Source: Eunapius fragilis
Taxonomy: Eukaryota > Porifera > Demospongiae > Spongillida > Spongillidae
Reading direction: 5' to 3'
Assembly (NCBI GenBank): GCA_963681505.1
Contig: OY811972.1
Span: 5,511,753 to 5,575,752, forward strand
Length of the DNA: 64,000 nucleotides
This document shows, piece by piece, positions 22,546 through 33,574 of this stretch. How positions within the stretch are numbered: the first letter of the stretch is position 1; each line of letters opens with the position of its first letter. The position numbers and the translations under genes were made by a program. A model generated the notes under the pieces. The model was not told where the DNA came from and did no database searches. It saw only the letters and a list, made by a program, of their open reading frames with translations.

Positions 22546-25500
22546 TCTTACCTCCTCCTCCTTCTCCTCCTCTCACTCCACCTCTTCCTATCTTCCTTTC
22601 AACCACCCATCCTCCTCCTCCCCTCCCCTTCCCTCCCCCTCCTCTCCTCCTCCCCTCCTCCTCCTCCCTCCTCCTCCTCCCCTCCTCTTCCTCCTTTTAC
22701 TCCCTCTCATTTTCCCTCCTACCTTCCTATTACACCTAACACCCCTCCTCCTCCTTTCTTTTGATTGCATCCACACCTCCCCCTCCTCCTCCTCATCCTC
22801 CTACTTCTACGTTCCTACCTGTTGCATCCTCCCCTCCTCCTTTCTTTTTCCCATTGCATCCACCCCCAACTTCTCCTCCCCTTCCTCTACCTCCTTTTCC
22901 TCCTCCCCCTCCTCCTCTTCCTATCTTCCTTCATCCACCCATCATCCTCCTCACCTCCTCCTCCCTCCTCCATCTCCTCCTCCCTCCTCCTCACCTCCCC
23001 ATCTCCTCCTCTTACTCCCTCTCATTTTCCCTCCTACCTTCCTTCTTATTACATCTACCCCTCCCCTCCTTTTTTTGATTGCATCCAAACCTCCCCTCCT
23101 CCTCCTCATCCTCCTACTTCTACCTTCCTACCCGTTGCATCCCTCCCTCCTCCCTCTCCTCCCCCTCCTCTTCCTTCCATTCTTCCCGTTGCATCCACTC
23201 CCCACCTTCTCCTCCCTCTCCTCTACCTCCTTCTCCTTCTCTTCCTATCTTCCTTCATCACCCATCCTCCTCCTCCCCTCCTCCTCTCTCCTCCTGTCTC
23301 CTCCTCTCCTCCCCTCCTCCTCTCCCTCCTCCTCCTCCTATCTTCATCCACCCATCCTCCTCCCCTCCTCCTCCTCCCCTCCTCCTCCTCCCCTCCTCCT
23401 CCTCCCCTCCTCCTCCTCCCCTCCTCCTCCCATCCTCTCCTCCTCCTCCTCCTCTTACGCCCTCTCATTTCCCTCCTACCTTCCTTCCTATTACACCTAC
23501 CCCTCACCCTCATCCTTTCTTTTGATTGCATCCACACCTCCCCTCCTCCTCATCCTCCTACTTTTACCTTCCTACCCGTTGCATCCTCCCCCTCCATCCA
23601 CCCATCCTCCTCTCCTCCCCCTCCTCCTCCTATCTTCCTTCATCCACCCATCCTCCTCCCCATTCTCCCCTCCTCCTCCCTTCCTCCTCCTCCTCTCCTT
23701 CCCCTCCTCCTCCTCTTACTCCGTCTAATATTCCCTCCTACCTTTCGTCCTATTACACCTACCCCTCCTCCTTTCGTTTCATTGCATCCACACCTCCCCC
23801 TCCTCCTCCTCCTCATTCTAATTCTACCTTTCTACCTGTTGCATCCTCCCCTCCTTTCATTTTTCCCGTTGTATCCACCCCACCTTCTCCTCCCCCTCCT
23901 CTACCTTCTTCTCCTCCTCTCCCTCCTCCTCTTCCTATCTTCTTTTATCCACCCATCCTCCTCCTCCCCTCCTCCTCCCCTACTCCCTCCTCCTCCCCTC
24001 CTCCTCCTCCTCCCCTCCTCCCCACCTCTTAGTCCTCTCATTTTCCCTCCTACCTTCTATCCTATTACACCTACCCCTCCTTTCTTTTGATTGCATCCAC
24101 ACCCCCCCTCCTCCTCCTCATCCTCCTACTTCTATCTTCCTACCCGATGCATCCTCCCCTCCTCCCCTCCTCTTCCTTCCATTCTTCCCGTTGCATCCAC
24201 CCCACCTTCTCCTCCCTCTCCTCTACCTCCTTCTCCTCCTGATCCTATCTTTCTTCATCCACCCATCCTCCTCCTCCCCTCCTCCTCTCTCCTCCTCCCC
24301 TCCTCCTCTCTCCTCCTCCCCTCCTCCTCTCTCCTCCTCTCCTCCCCTCCTCCTCTCTCCTCCTCTCCTCCCCTCCTCCTCTCTCCTCCTCTCCTCCCCT
24401 CCTCCTCTCTTCTCCTCTCCTCCCCTCCTCCTCTCTCCTCCTCTCCTCCCCTCCAACTCCCTCCTCTCCCCCTCCTCCTCCCTCCTCTCACCCTCCTCCC
24501 TCCTCTCCACCTCCTCCTCCCTCCTCTCCACCTCCTCCTCCCTCCTCTCCACCTCCTCCTCCTCCTATCTTCAACCACCCATCCTCCTCCCCTCCTCCCT
24601 CCTCCTCCTCCCTCCTCCCCCTCCACCTCCCCTCCTCCTCCCCTCCTCCTCCTCCCCTCATCCCCTCTCCTCCTCTCCTCCTCCCCTCCTCCTCCACTCC
24701 CCTACTTCTACCTTCCTACCCGTTGCATCCTCCCCTCCTCCTCATCCTCCTACTTCTACCTTCCTACCTGTTGCATCCTCCCCTCCTCCTTCCATTCTTT
24801 CCATTGCATCACCCCCCACCTTCTCCTTCCCCTCCTCTACCTCCCTCTCCTCTTCTCCCTCCTCTTCCTATCTTCCTTCATCCACCCATCCTCCTCCCAT
24901 CCTCCTCCTTCCCTCCTCCTCGTCCCCTCCTCCTCCTCCTCCCCTCCTCCTCCCCTCCCCCTCCTCATCCTCCTACTTCTACCTTCCTACCCATTGCATC
25001 CTCCCCTCTTTCCATTCTACCCGTTGCATCCACCCCCACCTTCTCCTCCCCCTCCTCTACCTCCTCCTCTTCTCCCTCCTCCTCCTATCTTCCTTCATCC
25101 ACCCATCCTCCTCCCCATTCTCCCCACCTCCTCTCTTCCTCCTCCTCCCCTCCTCCTCCTCTTACTCCGTCTCATTTTCCTTCCTACCTTCCTTCCTATT
25201 ACACCTACCCCCTCCTCCTTTCGTTTCATTGCATCCACACCTCCCCCTCCTCTTCCTCCTCATCCTCCTCATCTCCTACTTCTACCTTCCTACCCGTTGC
25301 ATCCTCCCCCTCTTCCTCCTTCCATTCTTCCCACTGCATCCACTCCCACCTTCTCCTCCCCCTCTTCTCCCTCCTCTTCCTATCTTCCTTCATCCACCCA
25401 TCCTCCTCCCCTCCTTCTCCCCTCTTCAACTCTTACTCCTCTCTCCCCCTCCTCCTCCTCTTACTCCCTCTCATTTTACCTCCTACCTTCCTTCCCATTA

Positions 25501-26255
25501 CACCTAGCCCTCCACCTTTCTTTTAATTTCATCTACACCTCCCCTCCTCCTCCTCCTCATTCTCCTACATCTACCTTCCTACCTGTTGCATCCTCCCCTC
25601 CTCCTTCCATTCTTCCCGTTGCATCCACCCCCACCTTAACCTCCTCTTCCTCTACCTCCTTTTCCTCATCTACCTCCTCTTCCTATCTTCTTGCATCCAC
25701 CCATCCTCCTCCTCCTCTCCTCCTCCTCCCATCCCCTCCCCCTCCTCCTCCTATCTTCCTTCATCCACCCATCTTCCTCCCTCCTCCTCCCCTCCTCCTC
25801 CCCTCCTCCTCCTCTCCTCCCCCTCCTCCTCCACCTCTTACTCCCTCTCATTGTCCCTTCTTACTTCCTTCCTATTACACCTCCCCCTCCCCCTCCTCCT
25901 TGTATCCACACCTCCCCCTCCTCCTCCTCCTCATCCTTCTACTTCTACCTTTATGCTGGTTGCATCCTCCCCTCCTCCCTCTCTTCCTCCTTCCATTCTT
26001 CCAGTTGCACCCATCCCTCTCCCTCCTTTACCTCCTCCTGTTCCTCCTCCCCATTCTCTAACTCCTCCTTCTCCCCCTCCTCTACCTCCTCCTCCCTCTC
26101 CTCTACCTCCTCCCCCTCCTCTACCTCCTCCCCCTCCTCTACCTTCTCCCCCCTCCTCTAACCTCCTCCCCCCCCCTCCTCTACCTCCTCCCCCCTCCTC
26201 TACCTCCTCCCCCTCCTCTACCTCCTCCTCATTCTCCTCCTCCCCTTCCACCTTC
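22546..26255. repeat. CCT-rich polypyrimidine repeat arm (family A copy 2)
   Basis: About 3.7 kb of near-pure pyrimidine with the same higher-order markers as 5205-8925. Compared with copy 1, the CTCCTCTCTCCTCCTCTC block (24285-24460) is differently expanded and the CCTCCTCCTCCC block (23350-23430) is shorter. Long open frames are compositional. Confidence 0.9.
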
Positions 26256-26945
26256 TTGGGTAGGGAGGGTATTTAATGTTAACCACTTTGTTTCAAAGGA
26301 AGTGTTCATCTCGATATATATGTTTTCACCTAGGAGTCAGTGGAATGTATTTTTTGGGATGTGCAAACTACATGCAACTAGAAAAAGGCTATTATAAGAG
26401 ATATATATACAGAGCCTGTGCAAGAACTGAACTCTAGAGCTCTACACAAGGGAATGTATGTTGGTATAAGCCTTTATGAATATTATTATACCCTTATCAG
26501 TACAGATTGTGGGTGGCCAGTGGTTTACTTAGACAAGCAAGCATGGTAGAATGGTACATGGTAGAATCCAAAGTTCCTTGTACATTGTACATGCTCTACA
26601 TGGAAGTTAGAAAAAGTAGTTTTGAACTACATGCGTGCATGTCATAGCACTAAGGTCTTTCCAAAAACAAAGTATACTATAAATAAGGAGAGGGGGAAAA
26701 AAGAGGAGGGGGGGGGGGGGGACATCTGATGTATCTGCCTAATTGTTGGCAGTGCCTACTAGGTTGTTGCATCGTCACCTTTTTAATAACCCATGAAAGG
26801 TTATATTGCTAGAACATTATATATGCTGAAGTGCCAAAATGATTCCGGGTGCTTGCAAGTTTACAACACATTGACTTACAATACCAATAGTTTTAAAGCT
26901 GGATAAATAAGGAATTGTATCTTCCGACACATGTCTCTTATCATT
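26256..26945. other. Loop of foldback element A copy 2
   Basis: Near-identical to 8926-9605. G-run at about 26707-26721. No gene. Confidence 0.75.
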
Positions 26946-29015
26946 TATTTATACAATGGAAAGGAGGAGAAGGAGGAGGGTGGATGCAATGGGAAGAAAG
27001 GTAGAAGGAGGAGGAGGAGGGTAGGAGGAGGAGGAGGAGAAGGAGGTAGAGGAAGGGGAGGAGAAGGTGGGGGTGGATGCAACGGGAAGAATGGAAGGAG
27101 GGGGAGGAGAGGGAGGATGCAACAGGTAGGAAGGTAAAAGTAGGAGGATGAGGAGGAGGTGTGGATGCAATTAAAAGAAAGGAGGAGAGGAGGGGAGGAG
27201 AGAGGAGGAGGAGGAGGGGAGGAGGAGGAGGGGGAAGAGGAGGAGGAGGATGGGTGGATGAAGGAAGATAGGAAGAAAAGGAGGGAGAGGAGGAGGAGGA
27301 GGGGAGGAGGAGGGGGAGGGGAGGGGAGGATGAAGGAAGATAGAAAGAGGAGGTAGAGGAGGAGAGAAGGTGGGTGTGGATGCAACGGGAAGAATGGAAG
27401 GAAGAGGAGGGGGAGGAGAGGGAGGATGCAACAGTTAGGAAGGTAGAAGTAGCGGGAGGATGAGGAGGAGGAGGGGATGTGTGAATGCAATCAAAACAAA
27501 AGGAGGAGTAGGGGGTTAGGTTAATAGGAAGGAGGGTAGGAGGGAAAATGAGAGGGAGTAAGAGGCAGAGGAGGGGATGGGAAGGGGAGGAGGAGAGGAG
27601 GGGGAGGGTAGAGGAGGGGAGACGGAGAGGAGGAGGGGAGGAGAATGGTGGATGAAGATAGGAGGAGGAGGAGGGGGAGGGGAGGGAGGAGAGGGAGGAG
27701 AGGAGGAGGAGGATGGGTGGATGGAGGGGGAGCAGGGGAGGATGCAACAGGTAGGAAGGTAGAAGTAGGTCGATGAGGAGGAGGAGGGGAGGTGTGGATG
27801 CAATCAAAAGAAAGGAGGAGGGGGAGGGGTAGGTGTAATAGGAAGGAAGGTAGGAGGGAAAATGAGAGGGAGTAAGAGGAGGAGGAGGGGGGAGGAGAGG
27901 GGAGGAGGAGGGGAGGAGAGGAGGAGAAGGATGGGTGGATGAAGGAAGATAGGAAGAGGAGGAGGGGGAGAAGGAGAAGGAGGTAGAGGAGGGGGAGGAG
28001 AAGGTGGGGGTGGATGCAACGGGAAGAATGGAAGGAAGAGGAGGGGGAGGACGGGAGGAGGAGGATGGGTGGATAAAGGAAGATAGGAGGAGGTGGTGGG
28101 AAAGGAGGAGAAGGAAGTAGAGGTGGGGAGGAGATTGTGGGGGTGTATGCAACGGGAAAAATGGAAGGAGGAGGAGGGGAGGAGAGGATGCAACAGGTAG
28201 GAAGGTAGAAGTAGGAGGATGAGGAGGAGGAAGGGGAGGTGTGCTTGCAATCAAAAAAAGGAGGAGGGGAGGGTAGGTGTAATAGGAAGGAAGGTGGGAG
28301 GGAAAATGAGAGGGAGTAAGAGGAGTAGGGGAGGGGAGGAGGAGGAGGGGAGGGGAGGAGGAGGGAGGGGACGGGAGGAGGAGGGGAGGGGAGGAGGAGG
28401 GGAGGAGAGGAGGAGGAGGATGGGTGGATGGAGGGGGAGGAGGGGAGGATGCAACAGGTAGGAAGGTAGAAGTAGGAGGAGGAGGAGGGGGAGGTGTGGA
28501 TACAATCAAAAGAAAGGAGGAGGGGGAGAGGTAGGTGTAATAGGAAGGAAGGTAGGAGGAAAAATGAGAGGGAGTAAGAGGAGGAGGATGGGAGGAGAGG
28601 AGGGGGGAGTAGGAGGAGGAGGAGGGAGGAGGACGAGGGGGGAGGACGTAGAGGAGGGGGAGGAGAAGTTGGGGTGGATGCAACGGGAAAAAGAAAGGAG
28701 GAGGGGAGGATACAACAGGTAGGACAGGTGCAACAGGTAGGAACGTAGAAGTAGGAGGATGAGGAGGAGGAGGGGGAGGGGTGGATGCAATCAAAGAAAG
28801 GAGGAGGGGTGTTATGTGTAATAGGAGGGAAGGTAGGAGGGAAAATGAGAGGGAGTAAAAGAAGGAGGAGAGGAGAGGAGGAGGAGAGGAGGAGGAGGAG
28901 GAGGAGGAGGAGGAGGAGGAGGAGGAGGAGGAGGAGGAGGAGGAGGAGGATGGGTGGATGAAGGAAGATAGGAAGAGGTGGAGGGAGAGGAGGAGGAGGA
29001 GGAGGAGGAGGAGGT
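26946..29015. repeat. GGA-rich polypurine repeat arm (family A copy 2)
   Basis: About 2.07 kb of near-pure purine, complementary in character to 22546-26255. A (GGA)n run at 28883-28950 is interrupted by a TGGGTGGATGAAGGAAG block absent at that point in copy 1. Confidence 0.9.
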
Positions 29016-29361
29016 AAGAAAGAAAGAAGGGCAGTGAATATGAATGGTCTAGAGAGATATGCCATACTAAGTAAAGGTACTGCAGTTTGTGTACCAGATA
29101 ACTGACTGCCGCAAGCAAGTCATCTGGTCCCCAGACTAGTGTAGAGGGTGTAGAGGGTGAAGAAGGGGCCCCATGATTAGAAGGCATGGTACGTGCATGC
29201 TTACATGTACATGTACATGCCACAAACTGAGCAGATATAGAAAAAGGGTGCACAATATGAACATTCACAGCATCCATCATAAGCGATACATGTGAACGTA
29301 CGATACTGTTTTATGTTGAAACGTAGCGTACGAGGTATGATCGCTTATATACCACGTAGCA

Positions 29362-29713
29362 CGGGGGTTACGTTGCATTGAAAAGGTGGACAATAACCTA
29401 CGCCTGCAATGAATTGCTAATTACCTAGCAACGACACCATTAAGTCCTTAGTTACCACCTGCCTTTGTTTACGGCTTCGCACTTTGTTACTGCTTCACGT
29501 GGCACTTACAACAATGATAAGGTTAGTATTAGCATTCCATGCTCTACCAAATGATGTCAACAACTTGGTACAACAGTTTCTTAGCGCTCGGATTTGTTGC
29601 TGGAGACTCGCCTATACGATTGCGGTAGGGTTCAGAAAAGGTCTTGGACTGAACTATCCGCCAGAGGGAACGGCTAAAGCCTTTGTGTACACTTCATAGA
29701 CAAGGCGAGCTCA
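29362..29713. other. Unannotated flank of truncated element A2
   Basis: No recognised gene. A 71-codon frame (29484-29699) shows no motif. Confidence 0.3.
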
Positions 29714-30525
29714 GGGTAGTTAAGGCTGCCTCACAGGAAAAATCATGTTAACATATTGTCAACATTCATGTTCGTAATTACATCATTATGACGTCGTGTG
29801 ATTCACTACGTTTCGGTCGTCGTTTAGCGCAAGAACACTATTTTAGTATCGTATTCATACATGTTACAACGTTACAATGATCTAGAGCAAACCTTGCACG
29901 AAATGCAAACAAACGCACAAAGGAGTAACGAAAAGAGCGTGCAGCTGCCAAGCAATACAAATTTGGCGGGTGGTTATGTTATAATAACCACTGTACTTTG
30001 TATGGGTATATCGGAGATTCAAAACGCGGGGATGAAAACGCAGCTCTCAGGTACATTTATTCAGCTAGTCAAGCTCATCTAGGGTGCTAGTTATTCACCG
30101 CGACTGGATATTTCGATAACTGAATAGGGTATCGAAGATATATCACATTTCATACCAGTCGTCGGCCATTTTGACCCTTGTTAACGTTTTCTGTGACAAC
30201 ACCAAGCAAAGAATTTCCTGCATCCAGTCGATTTAGTGTGTGTGTGAGCGTAGGGAGATTGTTTGTAACCAATTAGTTTATTTAAAACTGTACCGCAGAA
30301 CCCCCGCCTACAGCCGTATTTATTTACATAGCCGTTTTCCAAACAGTTCCGTACGATAGGTGTGTTAAAAAGCATACAACATAGCCATTAGAAGTAGCAG
30401 TATTTAACACACATATATGCATCAAGCTGTAAGCAAGTGGATGGTCCTTGCGTGAATTATAACTTTTTGGTACTAGCCGCCATTTTATATGACGTAAAAT
30501 TATTTGGTGGCAGCCTTAACTACCC
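29714..30525. mobile_element. 812-bp element with 17-bp terminal inverted repeats
   Basis: GGGTAGTTAAGGCTGCC at 29714-29730 is exactly inverted at 30509-30525. The interior carries a short frame (29861-30082) with no known motif. Flanks (GAGCTCA on the left, AGAGAGCT on the right) share GAGCT but not at matching offsets, so the target duplication is unresolved. Probably a non-autonomous DNA transposon of unknown superfamily. Confidence 0.6.
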
Positions 30526-30823
30526 AGAGAGCTACAATATATTTGTATTTTCTTAGATGGCCATTGCTTTAGTGGCTTGATAAACCACTCGCGAAAGCCC
30601 TGTAAACTGCCGCCATGTTATACATTTAATTAATGGTACAGTGTGCTCATGACGGACCGGTTTTCCTTTTGGCTTGTGGAGGTCAAAGGGACCGTAATTG
30701 TGGTGACAAGTTCAGAAAATGCTCCTGCATGACTCTTTTGAGCCTTTCCACCTTGTTTGGAATCCATCCTCACCTTCAAACTTCACACTATCACCTGTCC
30801 TGGGTTCACCAACTTTGCTCTGG
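30526..30823. other. Unannotated spacer
   Basis: No recognised feature; probable 3' region of the decayed minus-strand gene that follows. Confidence 0.3.
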
Positions 30824-31550
30824 TCAGTACCCATACCAAGGAATGGAATCATCACTGGATACACTGTGAATGCAGCTGTCAGTCATCATCAGAGAATTAA
30901 ACTGTGCATGGATGGCTTCAGCCCCTTGCTCGCCCATACTGCCAAAACCCATTTTGGTTGCCTCTGCTAGTTCTGTAGCATGATCCTCAAGCAGGTGCAT
31001 TTTCACTGTTCGACGTACTGTTGGAAAGGCTGCAGTGAAAGCATCCATAAATTCCCTGATTGATAGGTCTGTGTATAAAATGTAATAAATACACTTTAGA
31101 TACATAAGCAATTACCTAGGCGAGTGTTATCTTCTTTTTTTGACATGATTCCTCCATTGTACAGGTGATGGCACGTTGCAAACTTAGTAACCAATGTGGT
31201 GAACTTCTCACACCGTTGCATTCTCCATAAGGGCTGGGCATTGTTCAGCAGTTTTTTACACTGAAGAGCACGGAGTTGCTATGTTTGATGGCAGCAACAG
31301 TAAGAAATGGCAGGTTTGTATAAATTACTACCTGTAGTGCCCTGTTGACATGATTTCCAATGAATGCCCATCTCGTTTGCATGTCATGCATTTCACCAGT
31401 ACATCTTGCAGCAACCTTAGTATCATCTGTGATGCTGGTTTGATGGTCTCTGGCGTCAGTTGATGTGGTGGAGAACAGAAAGGGCAGAACGTCTGTGCAG
31501 AAGCTGTTAATTGCTGTACCAAACATCCTGTACACACCAGAGTAGCACAT
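30824..31550 (-). pseudogene. Spliced gene fragment, GNHV...GEQGAEAIHA family (unnamed)
   Basis: Three minus-strand exons join in phase. Exon 1 ends at 31332 (QTRWAFIGNHVNRALQ, donor GTAGTA). Exon 2 is 31260-31116, acceptor CTCTTCAG, reading CKKLLNNAQPLWRM to SKKEDNTRLG, donor GTAATT. Exon 3 starts at 31068, acceptor TACACAG, reading DLSIREFMDAFTAAFPTV, HLLEDHATELAE and GEQGAEAIHAQFNSL. From memory this pattern (a GNHV motif, then HLLEDH, then GEQG-ESIHA-F) belongs to a multi-copy invertebrate protein family with no function known to me, perhaps transposon-derived. The conserved C-terminal tail is lost after NSL. A related tail (AESIHAKFTRL) lies at 51474-51577 on the other side of foldback element B. 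Confidence 0.5.
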
Positions 31551-32689
31551 GACAGCTGTATTGGTTGATCAAGAGTCTTCTCAGTGGCATATGGCACATA
31601 ACAGCATTTCGGCAACAGAAAGAACTTGGTTGGCAGATACTGCTGGATGTTCGTTGGGTTTTTGTGGGGCGGTCTGCTCAATGTGTTGGATAAGGTTCTT
31701 GGTTTGTGCTATGTCCATGGATTGTTTTGCAGGATACCTGCTTATCTTTGTCCAGCGACATTGTCTGTATGATGTACACACCTGCATATGAATATATATA
31801 TGGGAAAGTTTCCGAGAAAAGGGACCTAGCGTGTATTATAAAATAGCATAATAAAAATGCACCACGTTTGAAATGCTATAACTTCCGAACGGTCAACGCT
31901 ACCGTCTTCTTATTTTCAGCACTTCATAATACACCTTTTCTCTATGATAAAATACATTTTGGGATCTTGAACATGCTCCATGCCAGTGTCGCGATGTCCG
32001 ATACCCCTTGGGGTTCAAACTCCCCAAATCTTTCGGCAGGAAATCTCAATTCATTTCAAAATTGATTTATACGTAGAGGGATCCTGTGCCTATCGATTTG
32101 TCCTGTTCGTTAATTTATACATTACCCGTTACAAAGATATTGCTTTGCAAAGTACGAACATATTTCCCGCTCGATTCGCGCCATTCTATGGCCAGAGACA
32201 GCATGAATATTAAACTCTTCCTGTTGATAACCTATTACCACGCCTACAAGACCCTATTGCGTGATGGCGTTGCACATCGATCGTTGATTTGCTGTACAGC
32301 ATACGGTAAGTTAAGATTGTCAACGTTCTTCGATGTAGGCACAGATAAGGCAGCATGGTGCCGTATAACACGAGTGGAGACGAGCCGACTCGTTAATTTG
32401 GTTGCAACGGTTAGGCCGGTACGATATTCAGGTCGAGGACGAGGACGGCGTGCATGGTTGAGAGCGTTGATGCTGATGACGATGGTAATTATGGCAATTT
32501 CGATGGTTATGATTGACGACAACGATGTTGACAATAAATTTGATGACGGCGAGTCCAAGGTGAAGTGATGGTGGTAATGAAGGTGTATTGTAATGGATAA
32601 TGATGATGATGATGATGATGGTAGTGGTGGTGGTGGCTCAGGTGTGCGTTAAACCTAGAAAAACCCGTCCAGCTGAATGTCTACCTCAC

Positions 32690-32955
32690 TGTAGTATTGT
32701 CATTTATTGTGTAATGGTAATTGCCTAATTTAACCCTTGAGAACCTTCTAGAAGATTCAGCGCAGGTACTTAAGCTGCCGCTCAGCAGAGGAAGAGGAGA
32801 TCATTGGAGACTGGCATACCGACGGACGGACGGAGGCGCGAACTGATGTTATTTGTGTGCCTATTGCTGTGTGATTCTTATCGCTGCTCTAAGCTGATAG
32901 TGATTCATAACAGGCTGTCATTGGGTCACGAGCGCGGGTATTCCAGGACTTCACA
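32690..32955 (+). repeat. Left LTR, 266 bp
   Basis: Starts TG, ends CA and is identical to 42740-43005. Preceded by CTCAC. Confidence 0.95.
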
Positions 32956-32956
32956 G

Positions 32957-32969
32957 TGGCGACGAGGGT
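32957..32969 (+). promoter_or_regulatory. Candidate primer-binding site
   Basis: TGGCGACGAGGGT begins 1 nt after the LTR. It has the TGG start expected of a site complementary to a tRNA 3' CCA end; I cannot name the tRNA. Confidence 0.6.
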
Positions 32970-32977
32970 AAAAGTTC

Positions 32978-33120
32978 ATGGCTCTCCTGGGTACAGTAGG
33001 GCCATTTGACCCGGCGGTGGACGATTGGGTGGTCTATTGCGAACGACTGGAGCAGTTCTTCCAGGCCAATGGCGTCGCTGCCGCGGAGAAACAGCGTGCA
33101 GTTCTGCTAAGCGTATGTGG
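32978..33120 (+). pseudogene. gag: gag, 5' fragment
   Basis: ATG at 32978 opens MALLGTVGPFDPAVDDWVVY, then ERLEQFFQANGV and EKQRAVLLSVCG, typical of the N-terminus of invertebrate Ty3/gypsy Gag. The frame is cut inside the codon after VC by the 33121-38940 insertion; the same frame resumes at 38941 with SSTYLLIRNLVSPEKPTDKT. Confidence 0.85.
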
Positions 33121-33464
33121 TATAACACAGGGAAAATAGTTATTTCACAACGTGGAATAAGTAATGCGTTTTTGTTGTCAAACCGAGGGAATCGTGTGGT
33201 ATAACGTTGTGTTCGCTTATAATAAAACACAACAAAATTGTGCTTTCACAATGTGTGGTTTTTTCACAACGTTATGGAATTTCACTACAATGTACATCAA
33301 GGCACAACGTATGGAAAGAAAGAATACTACAAAAGACAACGCTATACGCAGCCAACTACGTTCGGATATCAGTTGGATTCTAACGAGATCCCCTAAGCGT
33401 ATATTTTCCTGTATACGTAATGGTAATCTTCTCACGTATTCTCTTTGATGATGCAATCCTTATT

Positions 33465-33545
33465 TCAGGTTCCCAGTCTTTCATCTCTGGTCCCCAGTCT
33501 TACATCTCTGGTCCCCAGTGTTTCATCTCTGGTCCCCAGCCCTTC
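33465..33545. repeat. 21-bp minisatellite, four copies
   Basis: Unit GGTCCCCAGTCTTTCATCTC plus T, four units from about 33468, followed by a run of about 22 C at 33549-33570. Confidence 0.8.
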
Positions 33546-33574
33546 ACCCTCCCCCCCCCCCCCCCCCCCCGCCC

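Larger units (their letters stand above)
21746..29361. mobile_element. Giant palindromic foldback element, family A, copy 2
   Basis: Same structure and orientation as copy 1: intact left tip TGGGACAGTGTCCAGC, left outer arm 21746-22545, pyrimidine arm about 22546-26255, loop 26256-26945, purine arm about 26946-29015, right outer arm from about 29016. The right arm stops after TATATACCACGTAG at about 29361, so about 460 bp including the right tip are missing; what follows is unrelated. Outer arms and loop are nearly identical to copy 1. The pyrimidine arms are similar in length but differ by block gains and losses. No transposase. Confidence 0.85.

Noticed and set aside
26941..29280. 779-codon minus-strand open frame across the purine arm
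   Set aside because: Same compositional artefact, reading through the GGA arm into the outer arm and flank.
4414..29361. The two family A copies as one segmental duplication
   Set aside because: Flanks differ on both sides (family C relic against MITE; unrelated sequence on the right) and truncations are at opposite ends. Two separate insertions fit better, though I cannot exclude a complex duplication.
31328..31681. 117-codon minus-strand frame HKNPTNIQQYLP to STGHYR as exon 1 of the neighbouring gene
   Set aside because: The alternative frame gives the FIGNHVNRALQ motif ending exactly at a GTAGTA donor, in phase with the next exon.
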